Source of the DNA: Poecilobothrus nobilitatus
Taxonomy: Eukaryota; Arthropoda; Insecta; Diptera; Dolichopodidae
Reading direction: 5' to 3'
Length of the DNA stretch: 64,000 nucleotides
Assembly (NCBI GenBank): GCA_947095535.1
Contig: OX352773.1
Location: 33,749,398-33,813,397 of the forward strand
The position numbers and the translations under genes are program-made. The notes under the pieces are model-generated. The model was not told where the DNA came from, searched no databases, and saw nothing but the letters and a program-made list of their open reading frames with translations. Positions 49,448 to 62,981 of this stretch are shown here, one piece after another. Position 1 is the first letter of the stretch. Every line of letters begins with the position of its first letter.

Positions 49448-50530
49448 ATTTATTTTAATCCCTGCATCTCTGCATGTTAATCGTTTTTAAAATTTTTGAA
49501 AACAGTTGAAATTGAAACTGAAAAGAAATTTAATTTAAGTTTATATTTTTAAAGATTTGTTTCAAAAAAATTTTTTGTTCAATATTTAATTCCAAAAATG
49601 ACTTTCAAGATTTTTTTTTTATCAAGATGTCGCAGATGACTCGTTTTTTTAAATAAAACCTCGTGTTGATTTATAAAAAAAAAGAGTTATAGAAAGAGTT
49701 ATAAAAGAGTTATTCCGGCCCTAGCCGGAAAACAAATGTTAATTAGGGTTTGTTAAATTAAAATATTTGTCAAATAAAATATAAAGGGCGAGCGAAATTT
49801 TAAAAAGCAAAAGTTTAAAAAAACGTAAATAAACGTATTGCGATTTTATGTTAATTTATAATTTGATTTACTACATCAAAATTTTCAAAATTTACCACCT
49901 TTACTACGTCATATTTTAAAATGGAAAAAAATCAATTTTTACCGGTCGGGAAGCAATTATTCCAATTTCCAATTCATTTCAATACACTGGAAAGTTTATG
50001 GTTACATTACACTATATTACATATTACACGTTTAGTTTTTCGTAATACTAAATACATACATACGTATATTGAAGTCTCATATGAAAGCCAAGTCAGGTAT
50101 GACAAAAGTGTACTTTTATTTATATTTGAATAAAAAAATACATAATTACATTAATTACTAACTTCCAGTTTTCCATTATAAATTCCAATATACATAAACA
50201 AAATACATATATATAAAGATAAATTAGTAACTATACAAATACAGATATATTTGTTTGATGAAAATATAAATAATAAAATTTTCAACGGTTTGATTGCGAA
50301 TAGGAATCCAATAAAAATTGACGGTTACTTTACTACCAAATAACCAAGTAAACATGAGAAAAAAAGTAGTTAATTAAAAGCAAAAAAAAAAAAAAAATTA
50401 AAGTAAAGGCAAAAGTAAAATAAAAATAAAAAAATAACAAAAAAAAAAAGAAATTTGTGTTGAAAAATTAAAACATCTTTTTTTTTTTGTTATTTTTAAG
50501 CTGTTGCTGTTATTTCGATTCAATATAGTC
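49448..50530. other. intergenic AT-rich stretch
   Basis: A small hairpin TTCCGGCCCTAGCCGGAA lies at about 49712-49729. The ORF at 49921-50133 shows no recognisable domain. Nothing else seen. Confidence 0.45.
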
Positions 50531-50539
50531 GAATTCATT

Positions 50540-50616
50540 TTTTGAGAGTCAAGTTTAGTTCAATTCGAAGTTTGTAACTTGTTGGTTGTTCAATTTTTTT
50601 TAACCGGTTATTTAAG
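50540..50616 (+). promoter_or_regulatory. possible promoter / 5' leader exon of the secreted-peptide gene
   Basis: A more complex stretch with TTTGAGAGTCAAGTTTAGTT, CAATTCGAAGTTTGTAAC and TTGGTTGTTCAA ends at AACCGGTTATTTAAG directly before GTACGTAC, a plausible splice donor at 50617. Arthropod 5' leaders often look like this, and the next good acceptor in the same orientation is TTTCTTTCTAG before 52764. No TATA box is certain. This is inference without expression data. Confidence 0.25.
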
Positions 50617-52763
50617 GTACGTACAAACACACATCTGGATTCGTTAATAAAATTTAGTTAATAATAATTAATAATATATTGAAAAATACAAAAAAAAAAA
50701 GAAAAGAAGAAAAATGTGCATTATAAGTTAATGTAAAATTATGATATTATGTAAAAAAAGAAGCAACATTTTTTTTTTTTAAATATTCGTGAAATTAACA
50801 TAAATATTATTTAGTTAAACTGTTAATTACAGGAATATTTTTAAAATTTAATTATATGTAAAAAAGAAAAATCAATATTTTTTATAATTTAATTTTCAAA
50901 TATAAAAAAAAAAAAAAACTCTTTTGTGGGTAATTTTAATATTTTGTAAATAAAGATTTTTTTTTAATAAAGTCATGTGCGTGTTCATTTTTAATAAATT
51001 GAATTTATTTTATTTATATTTTATTTTAATTAAGAGTTACCGTTTTTATTAACATGTAGTAAGAAGAGTAGAATATGATTAATAAAAAAAATTAAAAATA
51101 TCTTTAAAAATAAAACGTTAATGAAAGAAATTTTATGAAAAAAATAATTTTTTTTAACATATTTTTTTTTGCTTTTAAAGAAATGTCATAATATAACATT
51201 TTATAACAGTAAATTGATTTTGTTGAAGTTTTAAATAGTTTAAATAGTCTTGTTTAGGTTATTATGAAATATTATATACATACTGGGATGAATATAAATA
51301 ACTGTTTTGAAATTTAATACTATATATTTATTTACTTAAAACTTTTTTTCGTTTATAAAAAAAAATTTTGTAAATAATTTTGCTAGTTAATAAAATTAAA
51401 TTAAATTTACCTGTCTTAATATTTTAAATCAAGAAAAGCTTACTTTTATATAAAAATTGAAAAATTATTTTTTCTTATTATAAAAAGATACAATATAGAA
51501 TTATAAAATCTGATTTGATTATAAAATCATAAATAATATTCCCTTTACATACTATTAACGGGATAGAAGCAGTGTAAAAATACACGCTATTAAAAATATA
51601 CGTATATAATTTTATATGCCGGGAACATTTTTATATTCTTTTATTTTTCGTTATGTATTTTTTTTTTTTTTTCATAATAATTTATAAAATCATTTATTTC
51701 ATTCTTGAAAATGACTCATGTAAATTAAATTAGATGCTTTGTTTGAAAAGTAAATTTTTCATTTAATTGGTTTTTCTTGGATATTTTTTTTTTTTTTTTA
51801 TAATAAATTAAGTATATGTATTCTTAGTTTCTTAACATTTATAATATATTCATTAAAAATATTGCATAGGTTCAGTATAAAATAATGAAAGTATAATAAA
51901 TCGAAATTTTAAATAAGATACAGAAATTTAAAAAAATAATTTGATTGAACTTTATATAAATAAAAGATTTTTTAATTAAAACTATAAAAAAATTTGAATT
52001 AACTTAATCCGAAAGAGAATCAAAATCGAATCATCGAATCGAATCGGATGCATTTTTTTTTTGTCATTCGTTTATGGTGCTATGGTGCACGATCCTGATT
52101 TGCTACTGATTAATAATTTTAAATATAAATTTTTTCTGTCCGCCCACAATTAATAGGTACTTTACCATATTACCAAATATATTACCAAATTCCTTATTTT
52201 GGTATTTGTAATTTCCCTCTTTCTCACATCATTTTGCGTTTGAAGATAAATTTTATTTTGTAAAATTTGTAATATATAACTAAATATGTATAACTTAGCT
52301 TTCGAACAAATCTTGTTAGATCGAAAAGTTAATTTGGGTGTTTTATAGTTTTGAATTATAATTTTAAATTTATTGTTCAAATTTAATGATACCTCTGATG
52401 ATACAATAAACGACAGCAACATCATGTATATTTTTACAATCCTAAGTATATATATAAAATAATTTTTATATGTATATTAAGTAGAATTCACCCAACCCAC
52501 AATCGATTTATTTATTGTTTATATGGCAGTTTATTTGTCAATATATGGCATAATATTATTTTTATACTATAATTTCTAATTCTTATAAAAACAAAAATAT
52601 TAATAATATTCACATTTATAATGCCATAGTGTCTTCATTAACATAACAATATATAGTAATATATATAAATTGTACTCGTACATACATTAATATTATAGGC
52701 AAAATATATAAAATATTTATTTTCATTTTTTGTTTTCTTTAAATTTTTTATTTTTTCTTTCTA
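50617..52763. other. AT-rich stretch, possibly a 5' intron
   Basis: No exon or element is recognised. The minus-strand ORF at 52162-52425 has no motif. A short GAATCGAATCG repeat occurs near 52025-52045. Confidence 0.4.
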
Positions 52764-52848
52764 GCTTTATATATAAAAAAACAAAAAAATGATGTACAAA
52801 TTGTTAGGATTATTGGCTGTTATATCAGTTTGTAGTGCAACAATTAAG
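52764..52848 (+). CDS. signal-peptide exon of a small secreted protein
   Basis: A strong polypyrimidine tract and acceptor TTTTTTCTTTCTAG is followed by a 25-base leader, then ATG at 52789. The reading MMYKLLGLLAVISVCSATIK ends in phase 0 exactly at donor GTAAGT (52849). The peptide is a classic signal sequence: Lys near the start, a hydrophobic core, and a small-residue cleavage site near CSA. First exons of insect secreted peptides, neuropeptides and cuticle or immune proteins look like this; the family cannot be told from 20 residues. The ATG has a second in-frame ATG directly after it. Downstream exons are uncertain; one candidate is at 59713. Confidence 0.6.
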
Positions 52849-54989
52849 GTAAGTTTATTTTATTTTATTATATGCATTGCACTAGTAATCCGTTGAATTT
52901 AAAAAAAAAAACTTCTGCCTATTCGAAAAAATATATTCTATAAGGTACCAGTGTACCACACTTTTTTTTATAAATTTTAACGCTTCATTCTTCTGCAACA
53001 CTTTTAAGATACAAATCAATCAAAATTTTAAAGGTAAAAAAAAGTAGTCTGTAACTTCTAAAGTGCATATTAAAAAAACTCGTTGATTAAAGTATTACTG
53101 TATATACATACTTATAATATCAAAAATAAATTATAAACATTATGTTGATTCCTCACATATTATAGACAGTCACGATGATTTTTCAATACAAAAATATGTA
53201 CATAATATACAATATGGGTAGGGTACATTGTCGATAGGTTAAAAGACATATTACAAAAACCAATTTTCTTATTTGACAAAAGTGGATACATATTTGATAT
53301 TTTGATAAAAATCTTTAAAAAAAAAAGGATATTTGACAAAACTATATTTTAACAAAAAGATAATTGACAAAAGACAAATTAAAGTGGTATATTCAAATTA
53401 AATTTTTCGTTGAATATCTGATTTTTCTAAATAAAATTATACTGTCAGTATATATGGAAATTGATTTTTTGCTAAAAGGTTTTTTGTATAAATGTCCATT
53501 TTGAAAGGTCTATAAATAAGATTTATAAAATGCAATTTAACTTTTTTTTAAATGTATTATCTACGTTTATTAGAAAGAAAAATAAATTTTTTTTTTGATT
53601 AAATGTCCTTTTGTAAAATGTTTTTTTGTGATGTGTAGATTTCCCATACATATATATATATTATATTTCCCATTAATATATATATATTATATATATATGT
53701 ATATATCTATAATGTTAAATCAAAAGTTTCCCAAATCTGGGTTAAGAGTCGATCTTTTATATTATATGTACATAATTAAATGGAATGTCGTAAGTTTATT
53801 TCAAAGGTCAACTAATGATTAATGCTGAACATGTCTAACAAAGATTTTTAACAAATACATTGTATATAATATGTACATAACTATGTACTTGTATATAAAT
53901 TTAAAATATTGTATAGAAATCTTGAGTTTTTTTTCTTCTATATTTAGTAAAGTATATACATGTACATATACACTTACTTATTTGCTTACATATACATATA
54001 CTGCTTACATATTTGCATTATTTTGTTGACAATTTTCTCACATTAATTTTAAATTAAATTTAAATATGGTTGATATACAAATTGTATTTTTTTTTATTTT
54101 TCTTTTTGTCTGTCATTTAATTCTCGTAAAATATAAATTAAAATGTAATTTACATAAAAGAAGATTTAAAACTGTTATTAAAATTAATTACAAACAGTTT
54201 TAAAAATTTTTATATTTATAAATTATAAATTATATATTTAAGTATGTATGTATGTATTAACATTCAATTTATAATTATTATTTTAGTAGTAATTGTTTAA
54301 TTAATTTTTTAATAACAAGTACCTAAAATATAACTTTAATTTATCTTATTTATACTTATACTTACTTTCATTTTCTATAAAAATGGTTTTAATATATATA
54401 TCTAATATTAACCACAAACTTTTTAAATTTTATTTTTTTTTTTTCATTTAGTTTAATATAAAAAAATACAAAAAAACTAAAAAAAAAAAAAAATGATAAA
54501 ATTTAAAAATATATTATTTTTTATAAATGCGCCAATTCTTCATTTGATTAAAGTAACACTTATGTTCCTTTATTGTTTACATTAAAAGTTCATTTTGCAA
54601 AAAAAAAAAAAAATTAAAGAAAAAAAAAAATTTATGTTTAGTGAAAGTTTTATGAACTTTTGATTTGAATTGTGGTTCTAACAATAAAGAAAAAAAAAAT
54701 AATTGTGGCAGGAGAAAATGATATAGAAAATATCATCCTTTGTTCGCTATATTTTAATACTCATATAATTTTAACTATTTAATATAACAACTAAATAATA
54801 ATTTACTTGTTTATATATACTAAATAATTATTTATTTATAACTCTTTAATTCTTGTCTTGTCATTATAAATTTTAATCAATTTTAATTTTAATTATGTAT
54901 ATAAATTCTTTTTTTTTTTTTTCGTTTTTGTTTTTTGATATTTACGTTTAATTGATTGTAATTTACAATTAAAAATTTCTTATTAAACC

Positions 54990-55020
<31 letters not shown>

Positions 55021-58000
55021 GCAGATTTTATATAAATAAACTTCACAAAGAAAAAAAATTTATTATAAAAATCACCCACAACTTTTCAAATAATTGACGA
55101 AAAAAAAATCATTAATAATATCTTCTATTAATAAATCACTTATTAAATCAAAATATTATAAAGTAAAATATCATTATTCAATTAATATCATAATGTTGAA
55201 AGAAAATTATTAAGAAAAATAAGATTTAGAAAAATTAATTCCCACTTTATAAAATATAATTTTATAAAAAATCCTGTAAGATACACGTTTTATTATACAA
55301 AAAAAAAAAAAAAAAAAATTATGAAATATATAAATTTATAAATTGAATTGATCATTTAACCTATCATCTGATGAAACCCTTCTTCTTTCTATCAAATTGA
55401 ATTCAATAATAATTTTTGTTATGGAATTATTCGTACATATATAGGTATATGTATAAAATTAAAAATTGGACCTTTATACATAATATACATATTAAGTTTA
55501 TAATTTTAAATTTTTATATTTAACTTGTATTTACGTTTATAATACTCTAAAAGTTTTTTTTTTATTTCGATTTATTTATATGTATAAATAAACTATATTT
55601 ATTAATTCATTTACAATACAACTAAAATATTTCATGTTCTCTTTAGCTATCTACCATATTTAATATATTATAATGTACATAGATAATACGTTTTAGATAT
55701 GAATTGTATATGTACATTAATAAATACGGAATTGATTATTTTTTTGATAGAACTAATAATACATAATAATTGTATGTTCTTATATTGTCAATTTTTCTAA
55801 TTTTGGCTCAAAAATTTCAAAAATGCTTTAAAAATTTATGAAAGTTTTCTTTTCTTACTATATAATCTAGATTCTAGAATGAGGATTTAATTATCGAAAT
55901 TTTTTTTTTTTTTTTTTTGGCAAATGCGATTGTTTTAATTGTATCAGTTTGTTAAGACTAGCTTATTTAGTTTTAATTCTATTAAGCAGATTCTATTGTC
56001 ATTGTGATGACAAGCTGATAATCAATAAAAAATGAACACGAATCAAAAATACATATACTCTAAAATCGAGTGGATCAACTTCATTCTTTTATTTTTTATT
56101 TTATTATATTCGGTTTTTTTTTTTTTTTTGTTTTGACCTTCGTTAATTTTTTCTCATCATCAGACAATTTATAGCTTAGCTTAAAGAATTTATCATTTTT
56201 TTATATTCATCTTTAAGCATCATCATCATCATTATAATCATCATTGTCGACATCATTATAGCAAGCATCTTAATAAAAAGTTCAATTTTTTTTACCATCT
56301 CCCTAACAATTATAATGTACATAACAAAAAAAAAAAAAATTCATATATGTTTATACAAATGTATATTTATTAGTATCTATCTATGTATATTTTGAATTTT
56401 GTAACTTTAAATGCTAATATTTCATATCATCATCATAAAATTAATTATAATTATTAAAATAATAATTTTTGTTTTTTTTTTGTTTGAAACTTTTAGATGG
56501 TTCACTTTTTCGAAAATCAGAATTACTATTATATTTCATTTTAATATTGTTGTTTTAAACAATGATTGAATTTAAAAAGATTTACCTATTTAATAAATCT
56601 ATATGAGTAAGTTTTATATTAGTTTTAAACCTTGTTTTAAAAAAAAAAATTTTAAAAAATGATTTAAATGTGTGTTCATCAATTCATTTTACAATATAGT
56701 GATCAAGATATTAATTTTACATTTGATTTCTTAATGTTTAGTTTTTTTTTGTTTTATAAATTCAATATTTATACCAGCACATTAACGCATAACGGTTATC
56801 CTAAACGAGACAAAGTTTCTTGTTTAAAGTTAAGAATAGTGCTAATAAAGTTTTTGTGCATTTTAGTATTTTTAAGCATTGTTCTGCCATGCCAATCAAT
56901 TTAATCGATAACACTATAGAGTTTTTGTAAGAAGAGTGGTATGTATTGTGAAAGTGTCTGGAAAACGACATACATAATAATGTATTGTTCATCATGATCT
57001 GAGTTCATAAAAAGAACTTTCGTTTTTGTTTTTGTCATTTCTAAGCTCGAAATATTACATACTTAATTAAAATCTTCTTAAAATTAGAAAGGAACTCAAT
57101 AGTCAATACATACAAATAACAATACATTACAATATAAAAGATATCTTTTATATTTTTATAATTAGTGCGATTATTGATTTTCAAATAGGTAATAATTATT
57201 TAATCTGATAATATTTAATAATAAAATAACTGATTTTATTTATTTTTTCTTTTCGAATAACGAAATTTTAAAAGAAATGAAAGAAAGTAAAAAATAAAAA
57301 AAAATTTTCATTTTTCAAATACTTTTGGTTTCTTTTTTTTTTTTTTTTTATAATTCATTTTCATTTATTTTCTTTATTATAAAAAATTAAAAGTAAATAA
57401 TATTAAAAATTAATATTATTTAATATGAATTCACTAATCATATAATATGAACCAGTTTCAGTTTCAATTTTTGTTTTTTTTTTATTTTAGTTTTTAATTA
57501 AAAATAAAAAGTAAAACATTTAACTTTCTTTCTCTTTCACTGAAATATTTGGATTAATTTACAAAAAAAAAAAAAATAAAACTTTCCAAATTAACAAATT
57601 GCATGTTATATTTTTAGTCTTTTTTGAAATTATTTTTTTATTATTTTTCATTTGCTTTTATTACTGTTGTTGTAATCGGACACCTGAGTAACCGTAAAAG
57701 TAAAATTTCATTATACATTATTTTATAACTTAATAATGGTATTTCACTAATACTATTGCATGCTGCAGTCTCATTCATCAAACCTGAAAAATATTGTGCC
57801 ATTTATTGTGTTGCATGAAAAAAAAAGTGTTGTGTATGTTGTTGATAAAGTTTAAGATACAAAAAAAAAATAATTTCAGGAATCAAATTCTTATTTATGT
57901 ACCAACATATTATGTACATGTTATTATTATTACAGTATTGAGTATTAAAGTGAACATTGGCTCTATTACCAAATCGTGATAAATGACGTGAAAATTTATT

Positions 58001-58288
58001 TGATTGAAAAATTCTTTTTATAAACCTTTACAATAAAAAAATGTTATCTTTAATTTGATCTTTCATTGGATACTATATATTTTACAGTTGGAATCGATCG
58101 AGACTAATAATAATTACTTAAGGTTTTGGAATCGATTATAATATAATCTCTTGCAAGGAAATGTCTGTTGCAAATCAAATGCTTTTTGAATAACAACAGA
58201 AATATCAGGAAAAATTGATAATTTCGTGATGACATTCTCGATTATTATCAGTAGTAAGTGGTTGCAAAAATAACTGTAGTTTTAGTTT
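52849..58288. other. AT-rich stretch, probably intron of the secreted-peptide gene
   Basis: Long T/A tracts (e.g. 54984-55018, 55299-55318) and TA microsatellites near 53650-53705. ORFs at 53595-53822, 56668-56904 and 57794-57979 lack motifs. A slightly more complex patch at 56775-57010 is unrecognised. Confidence 0.45.
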
Positions 58289-58528
58289 AAAATTCAAAGG
58301 GGCCTCGGTGACCTAGTGGGTAAGAATACGTAGATATACAATACGCTGTAAACACAGAGGGAGTGTAGGTTTGAATTCCACACAGGTCGTAAGAGTTATT
58401 TCCCCTTACGACATTTACAGCCACGCCTGAAGAGGATGTAATTTTCTGTTACATGTGTTACATATGAAGGCTATGTAATTTTCTGTCCGCATTTATACTG
58501 CAGAGTAATGCAAAAAAAAAAAATTCAA
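58289..58528 (+). mobile_element. tRNA-derived SINE, family A, full length with target-site duplications
   Basis: Body from 58298: GGGGCCTCGGTGACCTAGTG, ATACGCTGTAAACACAGAGG, B-box AGGTTTGAATTCCACACAGG, hairpin GTCGTAAG...CTTACGAC, GCCACGCCTGAAGAGGA, and ATTTATACTGCAGAG with an A tail. It is flanked by AAAATTCAA (58289-58297 and about 58520-58528). It differs from other copies by an internal duplication: TGTAATTTTCTGT occurs twice (about 58437 and 58474). Confidence 0.9.
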
Positions 58529-59712
58529 TTATTTGACTTTAGTTTTTCATTATACATAATATAAACATTCCCATATAATTAACTATTTTCAGCTATATGA
58601 TCGGTGGAATATTGTAAATATGTAGTTAGCTGTCAAAATAAAAATGTATGTGTATGTTAAGCAATAAAATTTTTTTGGAAATATGTAGTTTTATATTAAT
58701 TGCTCCTGTAATTTAAGATAAAACAATATTAAAAAACAAAAATCAAATAAATATATAATTCATGTTATTAATAAACTAATATAAAGTTAAGTTGATTAAT
58801 TATTTTTTTAAGTTATTGTCGTTCGTGATTGTTGTTTAGCTACATATAAATAGTTGATCATATCCTAACTGTATATACTAACCACAATGAATATTTTAAA
58901 TTTCAATTAAAACTTAGGTACAATAATTATTTTGAAGAATATAAATTCTTATACTGTACTGTATTTCTACATTCTGTACAATTGGTCTCTGTTTTCTTTT
59001 TCTTTTGCTACTGTAATACCATTCTAAAATATATTCAAAAAAAAAAAAAATAAATAAATAATCTCCACGTATTATATTCATTAGATAGTATGTATAACCA
59101 CACCTTAATATTTTATGTTTAACTCAACATGTTGTATTTTTTTTGTTTTCTAATTTTATTTGAAATTTTTATTTTATTCTTATTATCATTTTTCATCATA
59201 AAATCTTAAAACTGTATTTATGATTTAAAAAAAAAACCAATAAGAACATAAACACAGGTATGCTTATTATGCACGGTATTAAATTAAAAGTAAAAATTTT
59301 TTTGGGTTCGTGATCAGTTTTTAGTTTGAAATTGAGATCGTTTTTGGTAAAGTGCATATTTGTATGTAATTTCCAGTGTAGCAGAAAAAATAAAGTTTTG
59401 TTTTTTATTTTATTTTCGTGTAATAAATAATTGAATTGAAAGTATGTATGTAAATGATGATGATTATGATAATAAGTATGATTAAAATTATAATGATGAT
59501 GATATTGTCGATTTTATTGTATATTTTATTACATACATATTTAGCTTAGTTAGCCAAAATTAGGGATAAAAAGAATTGGTGAAGCGTGATACCTATAAAT
59601 ATTAATAATTTATAGAAGTTTATACATACATATAGGTATATACATATGTATATATGCTTACATTATTCTTAATAAATATTTAGTTACTGTAAATGTTGTT
59701 TTTCTTTTGTAG
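58529..59712. other. AT-rich stretch
   Basis: No feature recognised apart from ATGATG-type repeats near 59450-59510. Confidence 0.45.
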
Positions 59713-59745
59713 GGTAAACGATTATGTTATCGACAATTCTATTAA
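59713..59745 (+). CDS. candidate terminal exon of the secreted-peptide gene
   Basis: Acceptor GTTTTTCTTTTGTAG is followed in phase 0 by GKRLCYRQFY and TAA (59743-59745); an AATAAA signal lies about 40 bases on (near 59782). Joined to 52789-52848 it would give a 30-residue precursor. GKR is the form of an amidation/dibasic cleavage site in neuropeptide precursors, but only a handful of residues would precede it unless intermediate exons exist. Chance occurrence of acceptor plus ten codons is quite possible. Confidence 0.3.
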   Translation, partial: GKRLCYRQFY

Positions 59746-62700
59746 TTTTTTTTTTTTTTTTTTTTTAATTTTTGTTTTGAACAATAAATTAATTTTGCCC
59801 TTCAGAAATTCATTTTTTTTTTTTTTTTAAATAATTACTGTTATTATTAATTTTGGGAATTTATGAACAAATAAAAAACATTAAATTAAAATTTTTCGAA
59901 AAAATTAGAAAAAAAGAATGAAAAAAAAAAATCGGAAATAATTTAATTAATTGAGAAGTTAGTATAGAGTGCCTAATATAATGAAATGATTTATGATTAA
60001 AAAAATGTTATTTAACTTTCAATAAAATTTTTATTCATTTCAGTAATTTTATTTTAGATTATAATAATATTAATAAGATATAAAAATTTATAAATTTTAT
60101 AATTATAGGTACATATGTACCTATGTATATTTATTAGATATTACTTAAAATCCATTTATAGTATTTTTTTGGTAAGAAAATTGTTTTAAAGCTATAAAAT
60201 CATAACTTAAACTATTTTTAAAGTTATTAAAAATGAAGAACCTTCGAAAATTATACAGCGTTTTTTTTTTTTTTTTTACACGCTATCCAAACTTTATGAA
60301 AGTTTTGCTTTTTACAAAATTATTGTAGGTTTGAGCAAGAAGCTAAACTAAGGGTGTACTAGTTTTTAAATAGTTTTTTAATTATGCACATATATAAAAC
60401 TGAAGAAATTATTTTAAAATTAAAGGAAAAAAATAATAAATATAGTACTTATGTATATATTTGGTAAGATAATGAAGTGTACATATTCATTTTAAATTGC
60501 AATAAGTGTATTTTAAATACCCGCCCATACATTACCAAAAATAAAGAGCTAAAAAAACTTCATTCCTCGATGATAAAATGAAAAAAAATCTTAGATTCAA
60601 AATGTTACCTATACATATATTTAAATGAATAGATTGAAAAACCGGAGGTTAAATTTTCTATTTACATATGTATATTTAATACTATTAACAAATTAATTAT
60701 AAAAAGAACTAATTGATGTCATTTATTTTTCATTTTTTTTTTGCAAGACGAATTTACTTGCATTATGGTATTAATAGGTATTTATTAAGATATCAAATTT
60801 TATATATTATTAGCTCTAATTTGGTTTTTAACTTTAAGTTAAAATAAAATTTTATAATAAAAATTTTTTATTATTAAATTTTGTTACGTTACATAACAAT
60901 AATTTCTGATAAATTTCTCAAATGGGTTATTCCGAGAACATTAAATCAAAGATCTTATATATGAATAGGAACATTACTACATACATACATAAATATGTAT
61001 ATTTTATATTATTAAATCTATAATTTACAATGATTTTTCCATAAATTAAAGTGCAAGCAGGTGCAAGCCACTTAAATTTGTTATATTACTCTCCACATAC
61101 TCTGTAAATTAAATTTAGTGTCAAATTAAAATTTATCTATGTATGTACATAGAGGTATCTCTTAAAAATAAATTAATATGTGAAATATTGCAAATAACAT
61201 TTTTTGTAATATACAAAAATATTTATACTGTAAATTTAAGGTTACATATATGTACATATGTACGTATTTAATAAAGAAAAATAATAAAAAAATATTTAAT
61301 AGTAGAAAAATTAGTTCAAAAATAAGTACATATCTATTTTATATTCAATGGAGAGAAAAAAATTAATTTCAGTAAAAATCAATTAAAAATTCCGTATTTG
61401 AATTATATATGCCTAAAATATTTCGATCCCGTTTAATTTAACAACACTTTTAGAAACATATAACATCATAGCGTTGAATGCTGATAACCTTAAAAAAAAA
61501 GACAACTAAATAAATTGAAAAAAAAAATAGCAGTGATTTTTTCTTTTTTTTTATAGATATTTGCCAGATTTAACTTGAAAGAAAGTGTTAATTGTTTTGT
61601 TTTTCTTTAGTAACTATTGATTTATTCATTTTTTTTTTTGTAACTGAGATTGCAACTTAACTGCCCCGAAGAATTACAATGCTGTCTATTGTATATAAAG
61701 ATAAAATTAGAAAAAATAAAAGCAAATAAAAACAATTTTATTGTATATTGTAAAGATTAATTTTTTTTTTTTAAATTCCGTTCTTTTTTCGAAAATCTTA
61801 TTGTGTTTATTTTTTACTTATACTTATTTTCTATCATTTCCAAACTTTAATAAAATTTGATTGTTTGCTTTTCTCTATACCTAACAGCAATTATTTATTT
61901 AAAAGAATCGGCGCGTACATTTTTGTTCTTGTTTTTCTTTTACAATAACTCAGGTCATAACCTTCGAGTTCATTGACACTTTTTTTATTTTTCACTCCAA
62001 CTTCAATGTAAAATTCCAAAAAAAAACAAAAAAATAAAATAAGTGTTAATATTAAAGTACATATCATGTTATGGTTAATGTGTGTAAATGAAAATGTTTT
62101 TGTTATACATTGTTATTATAACACTTTTCCAAATTTACGCAGTACGCACAATGTCAGTAAGCTAAAATTAGTTTTCTTTTTTTACAATAAATTATATATT
62201 ATTTTAAAATTAAAAAAAAAAAAAACTTTTTAAAGGGAATATGATCGTTAAGTTGCAATTTGTTTTTTTTTTTTTTATTGAAATGTATTTTTTTCTGGAA
62301 ATCTATTACGACACAAATCATTTTTTTTGTTATGAAAGTGTCGAAAGAAAAAAACTTAAAACAAACAATATTGTTTTTACTAATAAAAACAAAATACATA
62401 CCTACATACCTACATACCTACTAAATTAATTAATATATTTCACAAAAAACACGTTAATAAAAATCAAACAAAAAAAAAAATGATCATAAAATAAAACAAG
62501 GTAAAACATCCGAATAGGTTTCTTGTTTGATTTTTTTATAACTTTGCACATATTGATTCCTTTAATGAATTTTTATCTTGGTTCCATTTAGTGCAGCTGT
62601 CAATAAAATGCTCGAACGGTACTTTAAAATATTTTAGTGGTAAGTGCATTTATGTGTACATATCTTTTAAAGTTAAAGAGAAACTTAAGTTTTATCACAT

Positions 62701-62981
62701 GAAAAGAAGGCCCAGAAATGCTCTTTCTATATAAATAAATATTTGTTTAAGTTCTTTGGATTGGTTCGCTAGAGGGTCACATAAAAAGAGAATACATATT
62801 TAAAATAATTTTTTATGTTAAATTTTCTAACTAAGTGCACTAAGTCACTTATTATTCATATTTGACTAAACTTCAGTTTCGTGAATCATTAATTTCTGGA
62901 TATGTTAAATTACAAAAAAAAAAGATATGTAACGGTACATTTACATATTGTTATATAACATATTCTTCAACCTCAAATTAA
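59746..62981. other. AT-rich stretch
   Basis: Contains the perfect 20-bp palindrome ATAGGTACATATGTACCTAT at 60105-60124. The ORFs at 62199-62429 on both strands span poly-A/T and are not credible. A 48-base exon-like stretch at 62591-62638 is noted under rejected observations. Confidence 0.4.
60105..60124. repeat. perfect 20-bp palindrome
   Basis: ATAGGTACATATGTACCTAT reads the same on both strands. TACATATGTA cores recur many times in the window (for example near 77, 9207, 19059, 43792, 59640 and 61245). Confidence 0.9.

Noticed and set aside
57770..57835. Possible middle exon for the secreted-peptide gene after CTGCAG
   Set aside because: The frame (SHSSNLKNIVPFIVLHE...) is open, but the only nearby donor leaves phase 2, which does not fit the phase-0 flanking exons.
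62591..62638. Exon-like stretch between CCATTTAG and GTAAGTG
   Set aside because: Both splice sites look fair and one frame is open (QLSIKCSNGTLKYFS), but 16 codons with no partner exon is too little to call.
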